Shown: positions 1 through 8,735, counted from the first letter of the stretch. The stretch: 24,135 bases of DNA from Bacteroidia bacterium (GCA_030431085.1 JAUIJW010000011.1:1-24135); one strand, 5' to 3'. The notes: generated by a model not told the origin, from the letters alone. Made by a program: numbers and translations.

Positions 1-50
1 TAACCATACCCAATTTAGTAGAAGATCGTTTACTTGAAAATTTGTTCTAA
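1..50 (+). CDS. C-terminal end of an unidentified upstream gene (partial)
   Basis: In the third forward frame the first 50 bases read TIPNLVEDRLLENLF and then stop at TAA 48-50. The other two forward frames look less gene-like: frame 1 opens with a stop and frame 2 stops at TGA 35-37. The stop lies one base before the likely ATG of the following lipoprotein gene, a spacing typical of translationally coupled genes. That suggests this is the end of a real upstream gene in the same operon. Too little is visible to name the product. Confidence 0.4.
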   Translation, partial: TIPNLVEDRLLENLF

Positions 51-51
51 A

Positions 52-615
52 ATGAAAAAATATTACTTCATATTTTTATTATCTATTTCCTTATTGTTAG
101 GATGCTCATCAGTTAGTGTGTATTCTGACTACGAAAAGAACACAGATTTCAATCAGTATAAAACTTATGCGTTTTACAAAACTGGAATTGATAAAGTTGA
201 AATTTCAGATTTAGATAAAAGAAGGATTCTTCGTGCTATAGAAGCCGAGTTAAATGCCAAAGGGTTTACTAAGTCTGATAATCCAGATTTACTAGTAAGC
301 ATTTTTACTAAGGCACAAGAAAAAATCGATGTCTATAACAACAACGCCTATTATGGATGGTACCCGTGGTACTATGGTGGTTTCTATGGTCCTGGATTTG
401 GATATGGCTTCGGTTACAACAATGTATCTACCTCTACAGAAGGCACTTTATTTATTGATTTAATTGATGCTAGAAAAAAAGAGTTAGCATGGCAAGGTAT
501 AGGTACAGGTATTTTAAGTAGAACTAAAAATATTGACAAAAAAGAAGCTAGAATTAATGAATTTGTCTCTAAAATTATGACAGAATACCCACCCAGTCAA
601 GAAATATCTAAGTAA
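52..615 (+). CDS. DUF4136-type lipoprotein
   Basis: Predicted envelope lipoprotein of 187 residues. The open frame begins at a TTG at 34, but the ATG at 52 is the better start because it puts a lysine-led signal peptide (MKKYYFIFLLSISLLLGC) at the N-terminus with a lipobox ending LLGC. The mature part has the YSDYEKNTDFNQYKTYAF pattern of DUF4136, a Tyr/Gly/Trp-rich stretch in the middle (roughly residues 98-122), and a C-terminal section resembling the LFIDLIDARKKELAWQG core of this family. Family members are usually outer-membrane-associated proteins of unknown function. The gene follows the preceding stop codon by one base and is followed by a strong hairpin terminator, so it is probably the last gene of an operon that begins outside the window. 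The family call is from motif recall. Confidence 0.8.
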   Translation: MKKYYFIFLLSISLLLGCSSVSVYSDYEKNTDFNQYKTYAFYKTGIDKVEISDLDKRRILRAIEAELNAKGFTKSDNPDLLVSIFTKAQEKIDVYNNNAYYGWYPWYYGGFYGPGFGYGFGYNNVSTSTEGTLFIDLIDARKKELAWQGIGTGILSRTKNIDKKEARINEFVSKIMTEYPPSQEISK

Positions 616-685
616 TTAAGCGGTTTATGTGTATGCATTTAGTTCAAGATATTTTTTAAAAAATCACTAAATTAGGGTGGGAATG

Positions 686-719
686 CCTCCTAAATGTTTA
701 ATCATTTAGGAGGTTTTTT
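686..719 (+). terminator. Intrinsic terminator after the DUF4136 lipoprotein gene
   Basis: An 11-bp perfect inverted repeat (CCTCCTAAATG at 686-696 and CATTTAGGAGG at 703-713) closes a 6-nt loop and is followed at once by six T on the plus strand. It ends the rightward operon. The end of the convergent ABC-F gene touches the T tract. On the minus strand the hairpin lacks a good T run, so termination is mainly rightward. Confidence 0.85.
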
Positions 720-2547
720 ATTGCTCTAATTGTTCTTGTAAGTTTTCCCAATCATTCATTAATTGTTCTAAACTTTTCTTCTTGAATTCATACGTCTTAA
801 AAAAATCTACATCTGCACTAACCTCGTCAAAATTTGCAGCAATTTTATCATCTTTACTGTTTATTGATGATTTTTCTTGCTCTTGAGATGTTGATTTTTT
901 CTTTTTCTTAACGTCTTTCATTTCTACTTGGCGCATATTTTCTAAATTATGCTGCTCCAGAAAATAATCTATATCACCTAAATATTCTTTTATCTTTTCA
1001 TTCTTGAAAGCATAAACCTTAGACGTTAAGCCTTGTAAAAAATCTCTATCATGAGATACTATAATTAAAGTACCCTCGAATTGATTTAAAGCTTCTTTTA
1101 AAACATTTTTAGAGGCAATATCTAAATGGTTGGTGGGCTCATCTAAAATAAGAACGTTAAATGGCTTTAGCAACATTTTGCAAAGTGCTAACCTATTTCT
1201 TTCTCCTCCAGACAACACCTTTACTTTTTTATCTACATCATCACCACGAAACAAAAATGCTCCTAACATATCTCTAACTTTAATGCGATTACCATCAGTA
1301 GCGGCTTCTTCCATTGTAGATAATACTGTCATCTCCCCATCTAAATACTCTGACTGATTTTGGGCAAAATACCCTAGTTGTACATTGTGCCCTAATTTTA
1401 AATCACCGTCATAAGGGATCTCGTTGACAATAATTTTTGCTAATGTAGATTTTCCTTGTCCATTTTGACCTACAAATGCAATTCTACTATTTCTTTCAAT
1501 AAGTAGATCTATATCATTCAGAACATTTTTAGACCCATAGTTTTTACAGATATGTTCTGCCTCAATAACAATTTTACCAGGAGTTATTGATACCGGAAAG
1601 CGAACATTCATTACAGCATTATCCTCTACATCTACCTCAATACGTTCAACTTTATCTAATTTTTTTATTAATGATTGAGCCATCGATGCTTTATTGGCTT
1701 TAGCTCTAAACTTTTCAATCAATTGCTCTGTATGCTTAATTTCCTTTTCTTGATTTTTTTGCGCCTGCAGTTGCTTTTCTCTAATCTCATTTCTCAATAA
1801 AAGATAAGCTGAATACGGTTTTTTAAAATCATAAATTTGCCCTAGAGATATTTCTATAGTTCTATTGGTAATGTTATTTAAGAACATTTTATCGTGAGAC
1901 ACCATCATGATAGCTCCGCTAAATCCTTTTAAAAAATTCTCAAACCAAATAATAGATTCTATATCTAGATGATTGGTAGGCTCATCTAAAAGCAAAATAT
2001 CATGTTTTTGCAATAATAACTTAGCTAGTTCAATTCTCATGCGCCATCCACCGGAGAATGTTTCGGTTTGCTTGTTAAAGTCGTCTTGAGAAAAACCCAA
2101 TCCTCCAAGTATTTTCTCTGTCTCACCTTGATAATTATAACCTCCTATCAGTTCATATCGATGTGTATTCTCATCTAATTCATGCATCAGGTTATGATAG
2201 TATTCACTTTCATAATCTGTTCTTTCTGCCAACTCCCGATGTATTGTTTCAAGTTTTTGTTCTATTTTTCTAATCTCTGAGAATGCTTCATACGTTTCTT
2301 CGAGTACGGTTCTTCCTTTAACAAAATCAATATCTTGTCTTAAAAACCCAATACTTATATCTTTATCAAATGCTAAAGATCCTTTATCATATTCTTGATC
2401 ACCCGCTACAATTTTTAACAAGGTAGACTTACCCGCTCCATTCTTACCAACTAAACCTATTCTATCTCCAGCATTTAATTTAAAGGTAATTCCAGAAAAT
2501 AAATCTACTCCTCCAAAAGAAACGGTTATATCATGTGCATTTAACAT
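718..2547 (-). CDS. ABC-F family ATPase (ribosome-associated type)
   Basis: A soluble protein of 609 residues with two ABC ATPase domains and no membrane segments, the layout of ABC-F proteins that act on the ribosome rather than in transport. Domain 1 has Walker A GKNGAGKST (about 34-42), signature FSGGWRMR (about 164-171) and Walker B LLLDEPTNHLD. A charged helical linker with the ABC-F 'AKANKASMAQS' stretch (about 282-292) joins it to domain 2, which has Walker A GQNGQGKST (about 360-368), signature LSGGERNR (about 445-452) and a second LILDEPTNHLD. A lysine-rich region and a predicted coiled coil form the C-terminus. Both catalytic glutamates are present. Uup- and YheS-like subtypes cannot be told apart by eye, so I give no symbol. 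It is transcribed divergently from the DUF983 gene, with opposed promoter elements in the short gap. Confidence 0.92.
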   Translation of the reverse strand: MLNAHDITVSFGGVDLFSGITFKLNAGDRIGLVGKNGAGKSTLLKIVAGDQEYDKGSLAFDKDISIGFLRQDIDFVKGRTVLEETYEAFSEIRKIEQKLETIHRELAERTDYESEYYHNLMHELDENTHRYELIGGYNYQGETEKILGGLGFSQDDFNKQTETFSGGWRMRIELAKLLLQKHDILLLDEPTNHLDIESIIWFENFLKGFSGAIMMVSHDKMFLNNITNRTIEISLGQIYDFKKPYSAYLLLRNEIREKQLQAQKNQEKEIKHTEQLIEKFRAKANKASMAQSLIKKLDKVERIEVDVEDNAVMNVRFPVSITPGKIVIEAEHICKNYGSKNVLNDIDLLIERNSRIAFVGQNGQGKSTLAKIIVNEIPYDGDLKLGHNVQLGYFAQNQSEYLDGEMTVLSTMEEAATDGNRIKVRDMLGAFLFRGDDVDKKVKVLSGGERNRLALCKMLLKPFNVLILDEPTNHLDIASKNVLKEALNQFEGTLIIVSHDRDFLQGLTSKVYAFKNEKIKEYLGDIDYFLEQHNLENMRQVEMKDVKKKKKSTSQEQEKSSINSKDDKIAANFDEVSADVDFFKTYEFKKKSLEQLMNDWENLQEQLEQ

Positions 2548-2578
2548 TGTAATATGTATGGTTTAAAATTTATCTTTG
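2547..2578 (+). promoter_or_regulatory. Promoter for the DUF983 gene (Bacteroidota type)
   Basis: TTG at 2547-2549, a 21-nt spacer and TATCTTTG at 2571-2578 match the Bacteroidota sigma factor pattern (-33 TTG, -7 TAnnTTTG). Transcription should start near 2584, giving a leader of about 23 nt before ATG 2607. The TTG overlaps the start codon of the divergent ABC-F gene. Confidence 0.65.
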
Positions 2579-2586
2579 CAAAAGTA
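2579..2586 (-). promoter_or_regulatory. Probable -7 element for the ABC-F gene
   Basis: On the minus strand these bases read TACTTTTG, a full match to TAnnTTTG, about 32 nt upstream of the ABC-F start codon. It directly abuts the opposed TATCTTTG of the DUF983 promoter. No TTG lies at the usual 17-23 nt distance upstream, so the -33 half is weak or absent. Confidence 0.45.
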
Positions 2587-2606
2587 AATTAAAATTCAAA
2601 GAATTT

Positions 2607-2987
2607 ATGTTACAACAAGGTTCTAAATTGTATAGTATTTTTCATCAAAAATGCCCTAGATGTCATCAAGGTGATTTTTACGTCTATAAAAATCCATTTA
2701 GATGGAAAAACAAATTAACCATTCATGATCATTGCCCACACTGTAAGTTAAAATACATGATTGAACCATCATTTTTTTATGGCGCCATGTATGTTTCTTA
2801 TGCTGTAACAGTAGCCATGGCGGTTACTTTCTTTATTATTGGCTATTGGATTGGTTTAGATTTATTGTACAATTTAATTGGTATTGTAGTTTTATTAGTA
2901 CTTTCAAACAGTTTTGTGATGAGAATTTCAAGGTTAATCTATATCAATATGTTTGTGAGTTATGATAAAAAATACAGTAATTATTGA
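2607..2987 (+). CDS. DUF983 family small membrane protein with two CxxC motifs
   Basis: A protein of 126 residues. The N-terminal cytoplasmic part has two CxxC knuckles, CPRC (about 17-20) and CPHC (about 43-46), spaced like a small zinc ribbon. Two hydrophobic segments follow (roughly 54-77 and 83-103), the second rich in Leu and Val. This matches DUF983, a family of small inner-membrane proteins of unknown function common in Bacteroidota and Alphaproteobacteria. It has its own promoter 28 nt upstream and overlaps the stop end of the convergent FAD oxidoreductase gene by 7 nt. The role is unknown. The zinc site is inferred from the cysteine pattern only. Confidence 0.85.
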   Translation: MLQQGSKLYSIFHQKCPRCHQGDFYVYKNPFRWKNKLTIHDHCPHCKLKYMIEPSFFYGAMYVSYAVTVAMAVTFFIIGYWIGLDLLYNLIGIVVLLVLSNSFVMRISRLIYINMFVSYDKKYSNY

Positions 2988-4036
2988 TTAAAACACTTAT
3001 CTTCAAACCGCTTGATATCTAGCTCATAAGATAAGGGCACTTTATTCTCTATAAAATCGATCAGATTTTGTGCCATTAAAGGAGCAATCATTACCCCTCT
3101 GGTGCCTAACCCGTTGAGCACATAAACCCCTCTGTAAAGAGGATGTTTACCAACCATAGGTCTTCGATCAATAACTGTTGGTCTAATACCTGCCACATGA
3201 TCAACAATACGATATTCACAATGAATTACTTTATTCAATTTCTCTACAAGCTCTTGCCTAGCCTCAATGGTAGGTATATTGGTTTTATCTTTCCAGTTGA
3301 ATGTTGCACCTACTCTATAATGATCATTCCCAATAGGCATAATAAATACAGACGATTTTAGTAAAAAGTCTATTTTTAGATGAGGAGCGTGTATGGTTAA
3401 AAGTTCTCCCTTTGCTTCTCTTAGGGGCAAATATTTAAAAAAAGGATTTTGTTGAAGACCAAACCCTTCACAAAAAACTATGTTTTTAGCGCTAATACCA
3501 TGATATTCAATATTATCTTTAATATTGATTTGATCGTAATACAATTTGCAATTCTTTAACTGCCCTTTACTGGTTAAGTATGCCTTGTATGCCGTAATTA
3601 AGGCCTTAGTTTTTAACCTACCTGTATGAGTCAATTTTCCAAAACCAAAGGGTGCATTGACATTTTTGTTCTGATTTGGTAGGATAGGAGTTGTCATATA
3701 GCGATTTAAAAAAGGTCTATCTGAAGCCTCATACCAATTATTTTGTTCTTCTACACTTTTAAATGATCTATAAATATCTAAATCGACCAAATAATCTTGA
3801 CCGAACTGTTTTTCTATTTGTTGATAGAACGGTATGGCTACCTTGAGTTGTTCTTCTGCATTCCATACCGGAGTAAATCGTTTTAGAACCACAGGATTGT
3901 ACATACCTCCTGCTACTAAGGAAGAGTTTTGTGAGCAGTCTTCAAAAACAATGAATGATTTTTGATTTACTTTTAACCCTTCCGCTAAAGCGAGACCTGC
4001 TAAACCTAAACCAACAATAATATAATCTACTTGCAT
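2981..4036 (-). CDS. FAD-dependent oxidoreductase, DAO family
   Basis: A protein of 351 residues beginning with a dinucleotide-binding fold: the VGLGLAG stretch (about 8-14) is the GxGxxG FAD loop, followed by an acidic residue at the end of strand 2 (VFED). The C-terminus has GLGTRGVMIAPLMAQNLI, the second FAD-contacting glycine segment of the D-amino-acid oxidase (DAO) superfamily. That segment and the KRFTPVW region recall the oxidase half of MnmC and glycine oxidases, but no methyltransferase half is present. I recall a similar oxidoreductase gene downstream of gldN in other flavobacteria. A hairpin terminator lies between it and gldN, so it probably has its own transcript. I found no convincing promoter. 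Substrate unknown. Confidence 0.85.
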   Translation of the reverse strand: MQVDYIIVGLGLAGLALAEGLKVNQKSFIVFEDCSQNSSLVAGGMYNPVVLKRFTPVWNAEEQLKVAIPFYQQIEKQFGQDYLVDLDIYRSFKSVEEQNNWYEASDRPFLNRYMTTPILPNQNKNVNAPFGFGKLTHTGRLKTKALITAYKAYLTSKGQLKNCKLYYDQINIKDNIEYHGISAKNIVFCEGFGLQQNPFFKYLPLREAKGELLTIHAPHLKIDFLLKSSVFIMPIGNDHYRVGATFNWKDKTNIPTIEARQELVEKLNKVIHCEYRIVDHVAGIRPTVIDRRPMVGKHPLYRGVYVLNGLGTRGVMIAPLMAQNLIDFIENKVPLSYELDIKRFEDKCFNQ

Positions 4037-4071
4037 GAGGTAAATATACTGCTTATTAAAAGTTGAGCATA

Positions 4072-4103
4072 AAAAAACTCCTACATCTCTGCAGGAGTTT
4101 TTT
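4072..4103 (-). terminator. Terminator closing the gldKLMN transcript
   Basis: Reading leftward, AAAAAACTCCT (from 4103) pairs with AGGAGTTTTTT (ending 4072), an 11-bp stem with a 10-nt loop, and a T run continues to 4071. It lies 20 nt past the gldN stop codon. The repeat is symmetric enough to work on either strand, but only gldN is positioned to use it. Confidence 0.8.
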
Positions 4104-4122
4104 ACAATATATCAAACTATAA

Positions 4123-5019
4123 TTAATAATTCCACATGTCTAATTCTCTATCTCTGATATTCTCTTTAAGTTTATCAGACTCTAAAACTTGGAATAGAGA
4201 ATTACCTTTAATGTATTCTGCCACATCTCTATTACCGTATATGTTTTCTTCTCTATAGATAATAGCATTAAAACGTCTAGCATTTAGAAGATGATCGTAA
4301 GATAATGGGTAAGCCGAATTTTTCTGGTTGAACACTTTCATGTCATGAGTGGTATATCTGGCACCTGGATACCATACCCAAAACAACTCTACTAATTCGT
4401 CTTGAGACCCTTCGCTATCAATAAAGTTAACGTCTGGCGCTACCGGGGCAACACCTAATAATCTGTACTTTAATTCGCCTTGTCTTTTATCGAAATACCA
4501 AACACCTTTAACTCTAAAACCTGCAATATCTCCGGCGGTGATATCTCTTCTATCTACATATTCATCTGTTAATACTTCACCCGCATTCAGTCTTTCAAAA
4601 CCAGCATCAGATGTATCTATTCGAGATAGTCTACCTTGAATATCTTTCATGGTTAATTTATCTTCGAAATATGAATCATCATACACATCGACAATTTCGC
4701 CACTTTTAATTCCTCTAAGAAGTGTATCGTAAAGCGATCTTCTGTTAGAACTAATATTACTTGTGTCTACCGGGTAATAGAAAGGCATATTAATTTTCTC
4801 ATTTAAATCAACATACTCCCACACTACTTTAGACCATAAGATATCTCTATCATCTATGTAACCGTATGGCAATGGTCTATCGTTATCTGCTGCCAATTGT
4901 TCTGGCGTTTTCATACCTACTTGCTCAGGAATTTTAGCATTAAGCAAGTTGGCTTGTGCATTTACAAAACCAAAGGCATGTATAGCTACTACTGTTAATA
5001 TTAAACTTTTCAACTTCAT
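4123..5019 (-). CDS. gldN: GldN, type IX secretion / gliding motility protein
   Basis: A protein of 298 residues with a cleavable signal peptide (about 1-21, ending FGFVNAQ), then a mature region that opens ANLLNAKIPEQVG and contains PLPYGYIDDRDILWSKVVWEYVDL, a pattern I recognise from GldN. GldN works with GldK in the periplasmic ring beneath the outer membrane that forms part of the type IX secretion system and is needed for gliding. It is the last gene of the gldKLMN order, begins 12 nt after the gldM stop codon and is followed by a terminator. No gldO paralogue is visible next to it, unlike the Flavobacterium johnsoniae locus. Confidence 0.95.
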   Translation of the reverse strand: MKLKSLILTVVAIHAFGFVNAQANLLNAKIPEQVGMKTPEQLAADNDRPLPYGYIDDRDILWSKVVWEYVDLNEKINMPFYYPVDTSNISSNRRSLYDTLLRGIKSGEIVDVYDDSYFEDKLTMKDIQGRLSRIDTSDAGFERLNAGEVLTDEYVDRRDITAGDIAGFRVKGVWYFDKRQGELKYRLLGVAPVAPDVNFIDSEGSQDELVELFWVWYPGARYTTHDMKVFNQKNSAYPLSYDHLLNARRFNAIIYREENIYGNRDVAEYIKGNSLFQVLESDKLKENIRDRELDMWNY

Positions 5020-5031
5020 AATTATTATTGT

Positions 5032-6576
5032 TTAATTCGTAATTTCAACGTTTACAGGATTTGCATTTTTAAGGTAATATCCTGTGTTACCTTGTAATTT
5101 TTGTTGAATATCGAAGATCACTACTACGTCACCTCTTCTCGCTCTTTGCAGTACTCTAATAGCAGCTGCATCGAATTTATTTCCTCTAACTTTTACGGTT
5201 GGTTGACCTGGTACTTTTACGCTAAATCCAGATACGTTGATTTTTAAATCGAATACAAAGTCTGGTAGTACCGAACTAATCGTTGCCTTTTGTAATGTTG
5301 ACTTCGGCATTTTAATCATTCCATACTCACCTCTTACTGCAGCACTAGGTGCTGGAATATCTTTAATTCTAAAGGCTTTAGCCGAAGTAATTGGTGTTCC
5401 GTCTGGTAATTTAGCACTAACCGTAATTTTTACTTCTCTACCTTTACCCGGACTCATTAAATATTTACCAATACCTTTAACTTTCTTTAAACCAGGAGCT
5501 GTTGCCTTTACTGCATTGTCTGCAACACCAGGTACAGATACCGTTATTGGGTTAGGTACACCTCGATATACTACATTCATTTTATCTGCAGAAATCACAG
5601 CGTCGTTTGGCTTAGCCACTACGTTATAAGATGTTTCGATAGGAATCTCTACCGGTTTTCCATTTTCCATGAAAATGAATTTACCTTTGATCTCATTCTC
5701 ACCAACGTTACCTGCTGGAAAATCTAATACAGCACCTCCATCTTTAATGTTTGTTACTTCTCTACCATTAACAATTACTTTCTCTGGCTTTAAAGAACCA
5801 TCATAACGTCCTAATACAATTTTACCTTGAAAATTCTCACCTTGCAATGTAGCTGGTGTGTTTGGAATTAAAATGGCTGTATAATTTTTCATGGACACAT
5901 CACTATTCATCTGGCCTTGCAACATTGCTGTAAGCACCTCAGACTCTGTAGTTTTAATATCATTTTGTATTTGCGTAAGCTTGGTTAACGAGGCCACTAA
6001 AGGAAAACCTTTATAGTTATAATCTAACCATTGTCTTTCTTTACCTTCTCTATCAGTTACTTTATCTGTAGAAAATCTCTCTGCTACATCTTTGCTGATA
6101 TTTTCGAATTTACCACCTAATACTTCAGAAACTCCAGATTTATACCCATTGATTTGGTTTAAGAATTCTTGACCTGCTTCTTTATAGTCTCCATCATCGC
6201 CTTTAAAGAAATTATCGTCTAAATACTTACCTTTATCCATAGTTTCATAGTTAGTAGGATCTTTAACGGTAGCTTTCATTTCTGTTTTTAATCCTTCTAT
6301 ATAGTTATAAAAGTCTGCAGACATCGTTTTAATTTTATCCGCTTTAGCTTTTTCATCACCATATTTTTCGCTTTGCTCTACAGCTTTTAAAGCGAGATCG
6401 TCATACGCAGCATTATTCCTCACGGTTGCCGCATTGTTGGATGCTGTTAGTTTCTCATCCATCATACCAAAGGCTTGTAAAACTTCTTTTGACATATTCA
6501 TTGCCAACATAGCGATGAAAATCAAATACATCAAGTTAATCATTTTCTGCCTTGGTGATAATTTACCTCCTGCCAT
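5032..6576 (-). CDS. gldM: GldM, periplasmic stalk of the type IX secretion motor
   Basis: A protein of 514 residues opening with MAGGKLSPRQKMINLMYLIF, the highly conserved GldM start. One transmembrane helix (about 12-32) anchors a long periplasmic part. In known GldM structures this part forms four domains as a straight dimeric stalk that links the GldL motor in the inner membrane to the GldK/GldN ring. The mid-region (about 230-320) and the C-terminal IRVLQRARRGDVVVIFDI segment fit these beta-rich domains. Length matches the family norm of about 515 residues. It lies 53 nt after gldL and 12 nt before gldN in one apparent transcript. Confidence 0.96.
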   Translation of the reverse strand: MAGGKLSPRQKMINLMYLIFIAMLAMNMSKEVLQAFGMMDEKLTASNNAATVRNNAAYDDLALKAVEQSEKYGDEKAKADKIKTMSADFYNYIEGLKTEMKATVKDPTNYETMDKGKYLDDNFFKGDDGDYKEAGQEFLNQINGYKSGVSEVLGGKFENISKDVAERFSTDKVTDREGKERQWLDYNYKGFPLVASLTKLTQIQNDIKTTESEVLTAMLQGQMNSDVSMKNYTAILIPNTPATLQGENFQGKIVLGRYDGSLKPEKVIVNGREVTNIKDGGAVLDFPAGNVGENEIKGKFIFMENGKPVEIPIETSYNVVAKPNDAVISADKMNVVYRGVPNPITVSVPGVADNAVKATAPGLKKVKGIGKYLMSPGKGREVKITVSAKLPDGTPITSAKAFRIKDIPAPSAAVRGEYGMIKMPKSTLQKATISSVLPDFVFDLKINVSGFSVKVPGQPTVKVRGNKFDAAAIRVLQRARRGDVVVIFDIQQKLQGNTGYYLKNANPVNVEITN

Positions 6577-6629
6577 TCTTAATAGTTTTTTGGGTTAAAA
6601 ATTGATTTGTTAACGAATTATAAATCCTA

Positions 6630-7268
6630 TTAAGAATTTGTGTGCGACATTGCAGATAACATACCTCCATATACACCATTTAATGATGATAAATTGGTAG
6701 CCAAAGAATCCATTTGTTCTTTTAAACGCTGCGCATTTTCAACAGTTTCTTGGTTAATATCTGCTTGACGCTGAGCACTATCCATCTGTACTTTATAAAG
6801 GCTATTTAAAGATTCCATTTGAGTAGCTGCTAAAGATAACTGCTCACTATATTTTGAGGTTGCTGCTACAGAATTTGCGGCTGGTGCAATATTTTCAGCT
6901 GCTCCAGCAAAATTTTCTATACTGCTTGCCAATCTAGACATTTTATCTGAGTCTAAATTTGCTTCTTTTAATAGATTATCTAGTTTTTGAGATAATAAAC
7001 CTTCAGAATCTTGTGCCTCTTCTAATTCTCTTAATTTGGCATCACCACCGGCCAATTCTGGATATACTTTAGTCCAATCTAAATCATCTTCTACTGGTTC
7101 GAATGCAGATAAGAAGAATACTATTGCTTCTGTAACCATCCCTAAAATTAACATCTCGGTACCAAACGGCCAGTGTACAATTTTAAATAATGCTCCTAAT
7201 ATAACTACTGCGGCCCCTATACCGTAAGCCATATTAAACAGTTTCTTTTTCGTTTTTGATTGTGCCAT
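6630..7268 (-). CDS. gldL: GldL, inner-membrane proton-driven motor subunit
   Basis: A protein of 212 residues with two transmembrane helices near the N-terminus (about 14-30 and 38-55) and a long cytoplasmic helical region. The segment YGIGAAVVILGALFKIVHWP and the following TEAIVFFLSAFEP are characteristic of GldL. A glutamate in helix 2 (E47) sits at the place of the essential proton-relay glutamate described for F. johnsoniae GldL (E49), and a helix-1 lysine (K29) is also kept, so the motor looks functional. Pentamers of GldL surround a GldM dimer and use the proton gradient to drive secretion and gliding. The gap to gldK is 66 nt. Confidence 0.96.
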   Translation of the reverse strand: MAQSKTKKKLFNMAYGIGAAVVILGALFKIVHWPFGTEMLILGMVTEAIVFFLSAFEPVEDDLDWTKVYPELAGGDAKLRELEEAQDSEGLLSQKLDNLLKEANLDSDKMSRLASSIENFAGAAENIAPAANSVAATSKYSEQLSLAATQMESLNSLYKVQMDSAQRQADINQETVENAQRLKEQMDSLATNLSSLNGVYGGMLSAMSHTNS

Positions 7269-7334
7269 AATTTTTCCTTTTTTTTTAGATTATTTGATTA
7301 ATTTATTAAGCTATTTAGTTAAACTTCTCTTTGA

Positions 7335-8735
7335 TTATTTTTCACCTTTCATTTTAGTACCCATGTAATCTTGTACGGTTCTAAATCCGATGTAACTTCT
7401 GGCAGAATCTGCATACTCATAGTCACGAGTTCCAACTTCTAGAAAATAAGCTACATCTTTCCACGAACCACCTCTAATTACTTTACGCTGATTGGCTTGA
7501 TCTACAACATTAGGATTAATAGTTGAACCTAAGTAATACGATGACGGGTTATAAGCTGTGTTAGTCCACTCTGCAACATTACCGGCCATATTATATAAAC
7601 CGTAATCATTTGGATTATAAGATTTTGCTTCTAAAGTATATAGCGCTCCATCTGCGGCATAGTTACCTCTTTCTGGTTTAAAGTTGGCTAAGAAACAACC
7701 TCTATCTGTAGTTGTATATGGTCCACCCCAAGGGTATTTTGCATATTCTAATCCGCCACGTGCAGCATACTCCCATTCAGCTTCAGTTGGTAATCTAAAC
7801 CTTGGTTCTCTACCAGATCCCTTCTTTTTGCTGGCCAAATAATTGTTTCTTTTTTCTGTTCTAAAGTTACAGAATGCTTTAGCTTGCTCCCAAGACACAC
7901 CCACCACTGGATAATCATCATAAGCTTGATGCCAAAAATAATCTTGATGCATTGGATCATTGTATGAATAGTTAAAATCTTTAACCCATACTGCTGTATC
8001 TGGATATACCTCTACTTCTACTTTTTTCAAGAAATCTTTACTAGAACCGTTACTTTTGGCTGCTTTTTCTTGATCTATCGTAACATAAACATATCTCAGT
8101 TTTCTTGTATCAATTTTTCTTTTAGTACTTAAAGACTCATCTATGGGTAAATACATACTATCCATAGCTTCTGCATAGTATTCGTCTGGAAATTCATTGG
8201 TATTCCAAACTAAATCTACGTCCCAATTTAGATAACGACCTTCGGTAGGAGAATTCACATCACCCAGGCTACCATAATTATCCATCATATATTTATAATA
8301 AGCATTACCCGCACTATCTTGTTCTTTAAAGGCATATTTTGAGATACCACTCATATCACCTTTCTTTTGTACAATAGGTGCAGAGCCGCCCACATTAGCT
8401 TCCTCAGCTAAAATGGCTAATTTTGTTCTTAGAATAGAATCTCTTACTCTAAAAACAAATTCGCGATACTCACTATTTGTAATTTCTGTTTCGTCCATAT
8501 AATAAGGACGCACGGTTACGGTTCTCGATGGAGCACTGAATGAACCTGCTACATCTTCATCACCCTTACCCATAGTAAAGGCTCCTCCTGGAATTAATAC
8601 CATTCCAAATGGTTTTTCGGGAAAGAATTTTTTGTTTGATCTTACTCCGGTTAGTTGCCCTCTGTCATTACCAGATTTACAACTGGTCAACATGATAATC
8701 GACACCAACATAAGAACTAAGCTTGACTTTTTCAT
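7335..8735 (-). CDS. gldK: GldK, lipoprotein ring subunit of the type IX secretion system
   Basis: The frame is open from a TTG at 8756, but the ATG at 8735 is preferred because it places MKKSSLVLMLVSIIMLTSC at the N-terminus as a lipoprotein signal with cysteine 19 of the lipobox. The resulting 466-residue protein has an FGE-sulfatase (formylglycine-generating enzyme-like) fold. FGMVLIPGGAFTMGKGDEDV near the start, RFRLPTEAEWEYAARGG, YNMAGNVAEWTNT and VIRGGSWKD in the C-terminal half are its hallmarks. GldK uses this fold as a structural element in the ring with GldN rather than as an enzyme. It is the first gld gene of the cluster. I found no clear TAnnTTTG element in the 152 nt upstream. 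Confidence 0.95.
   Translation of the reverse strand: MKKSSLVLMLVSIIMLTSCKSGNDRGQLTGVRSNKKFFPEKPFGMVLIPGGAFTMGKGDEDVAGSFSAPSRTVTVRPYYMDETEITNSEYREFVFRVRDSILRTKLAILAEEANVGGSAPIVQKKGDMSGISKYAFKEQDSAGNAYYKYMMDNYGSLGDVNSPTEGRYLNWDVDLVWNTNEFPDEYYAEAMDSMYLPIDESLSTKRKIDTRKLRYVYVTIDQEKAAKSNGSSKDFLKKVEVEVYPDTAVWVKDFNYSYNDPMHQDYFWHQAYDDYPVVGVSWEQAKAFCNFRTEKRNNYLASKKKGSGREPRFRLPTEAEWEYAARGGLEYAKYPWGGPYTTTDRGCFLANFKPERGNYAADGALYTLEAKSYNPNDYGLYNMAGNVAEWTNTAYNPSSYYLGSTINPNVVDQANQRKVIRGGSWKDVAYFLEVGTRDYEYADSARSYIGFRTVQDYMGTKMKGEK

Noticed and set aside
5237..5629. Open frame of 130 codons on the plus strand
   Set aside because: It is fully antisense to gldM, whose frame has strong family motifs. The composition is what a reversed Lys/Val/Pro-rich gene would give, and no promoter or start signal precedes it.
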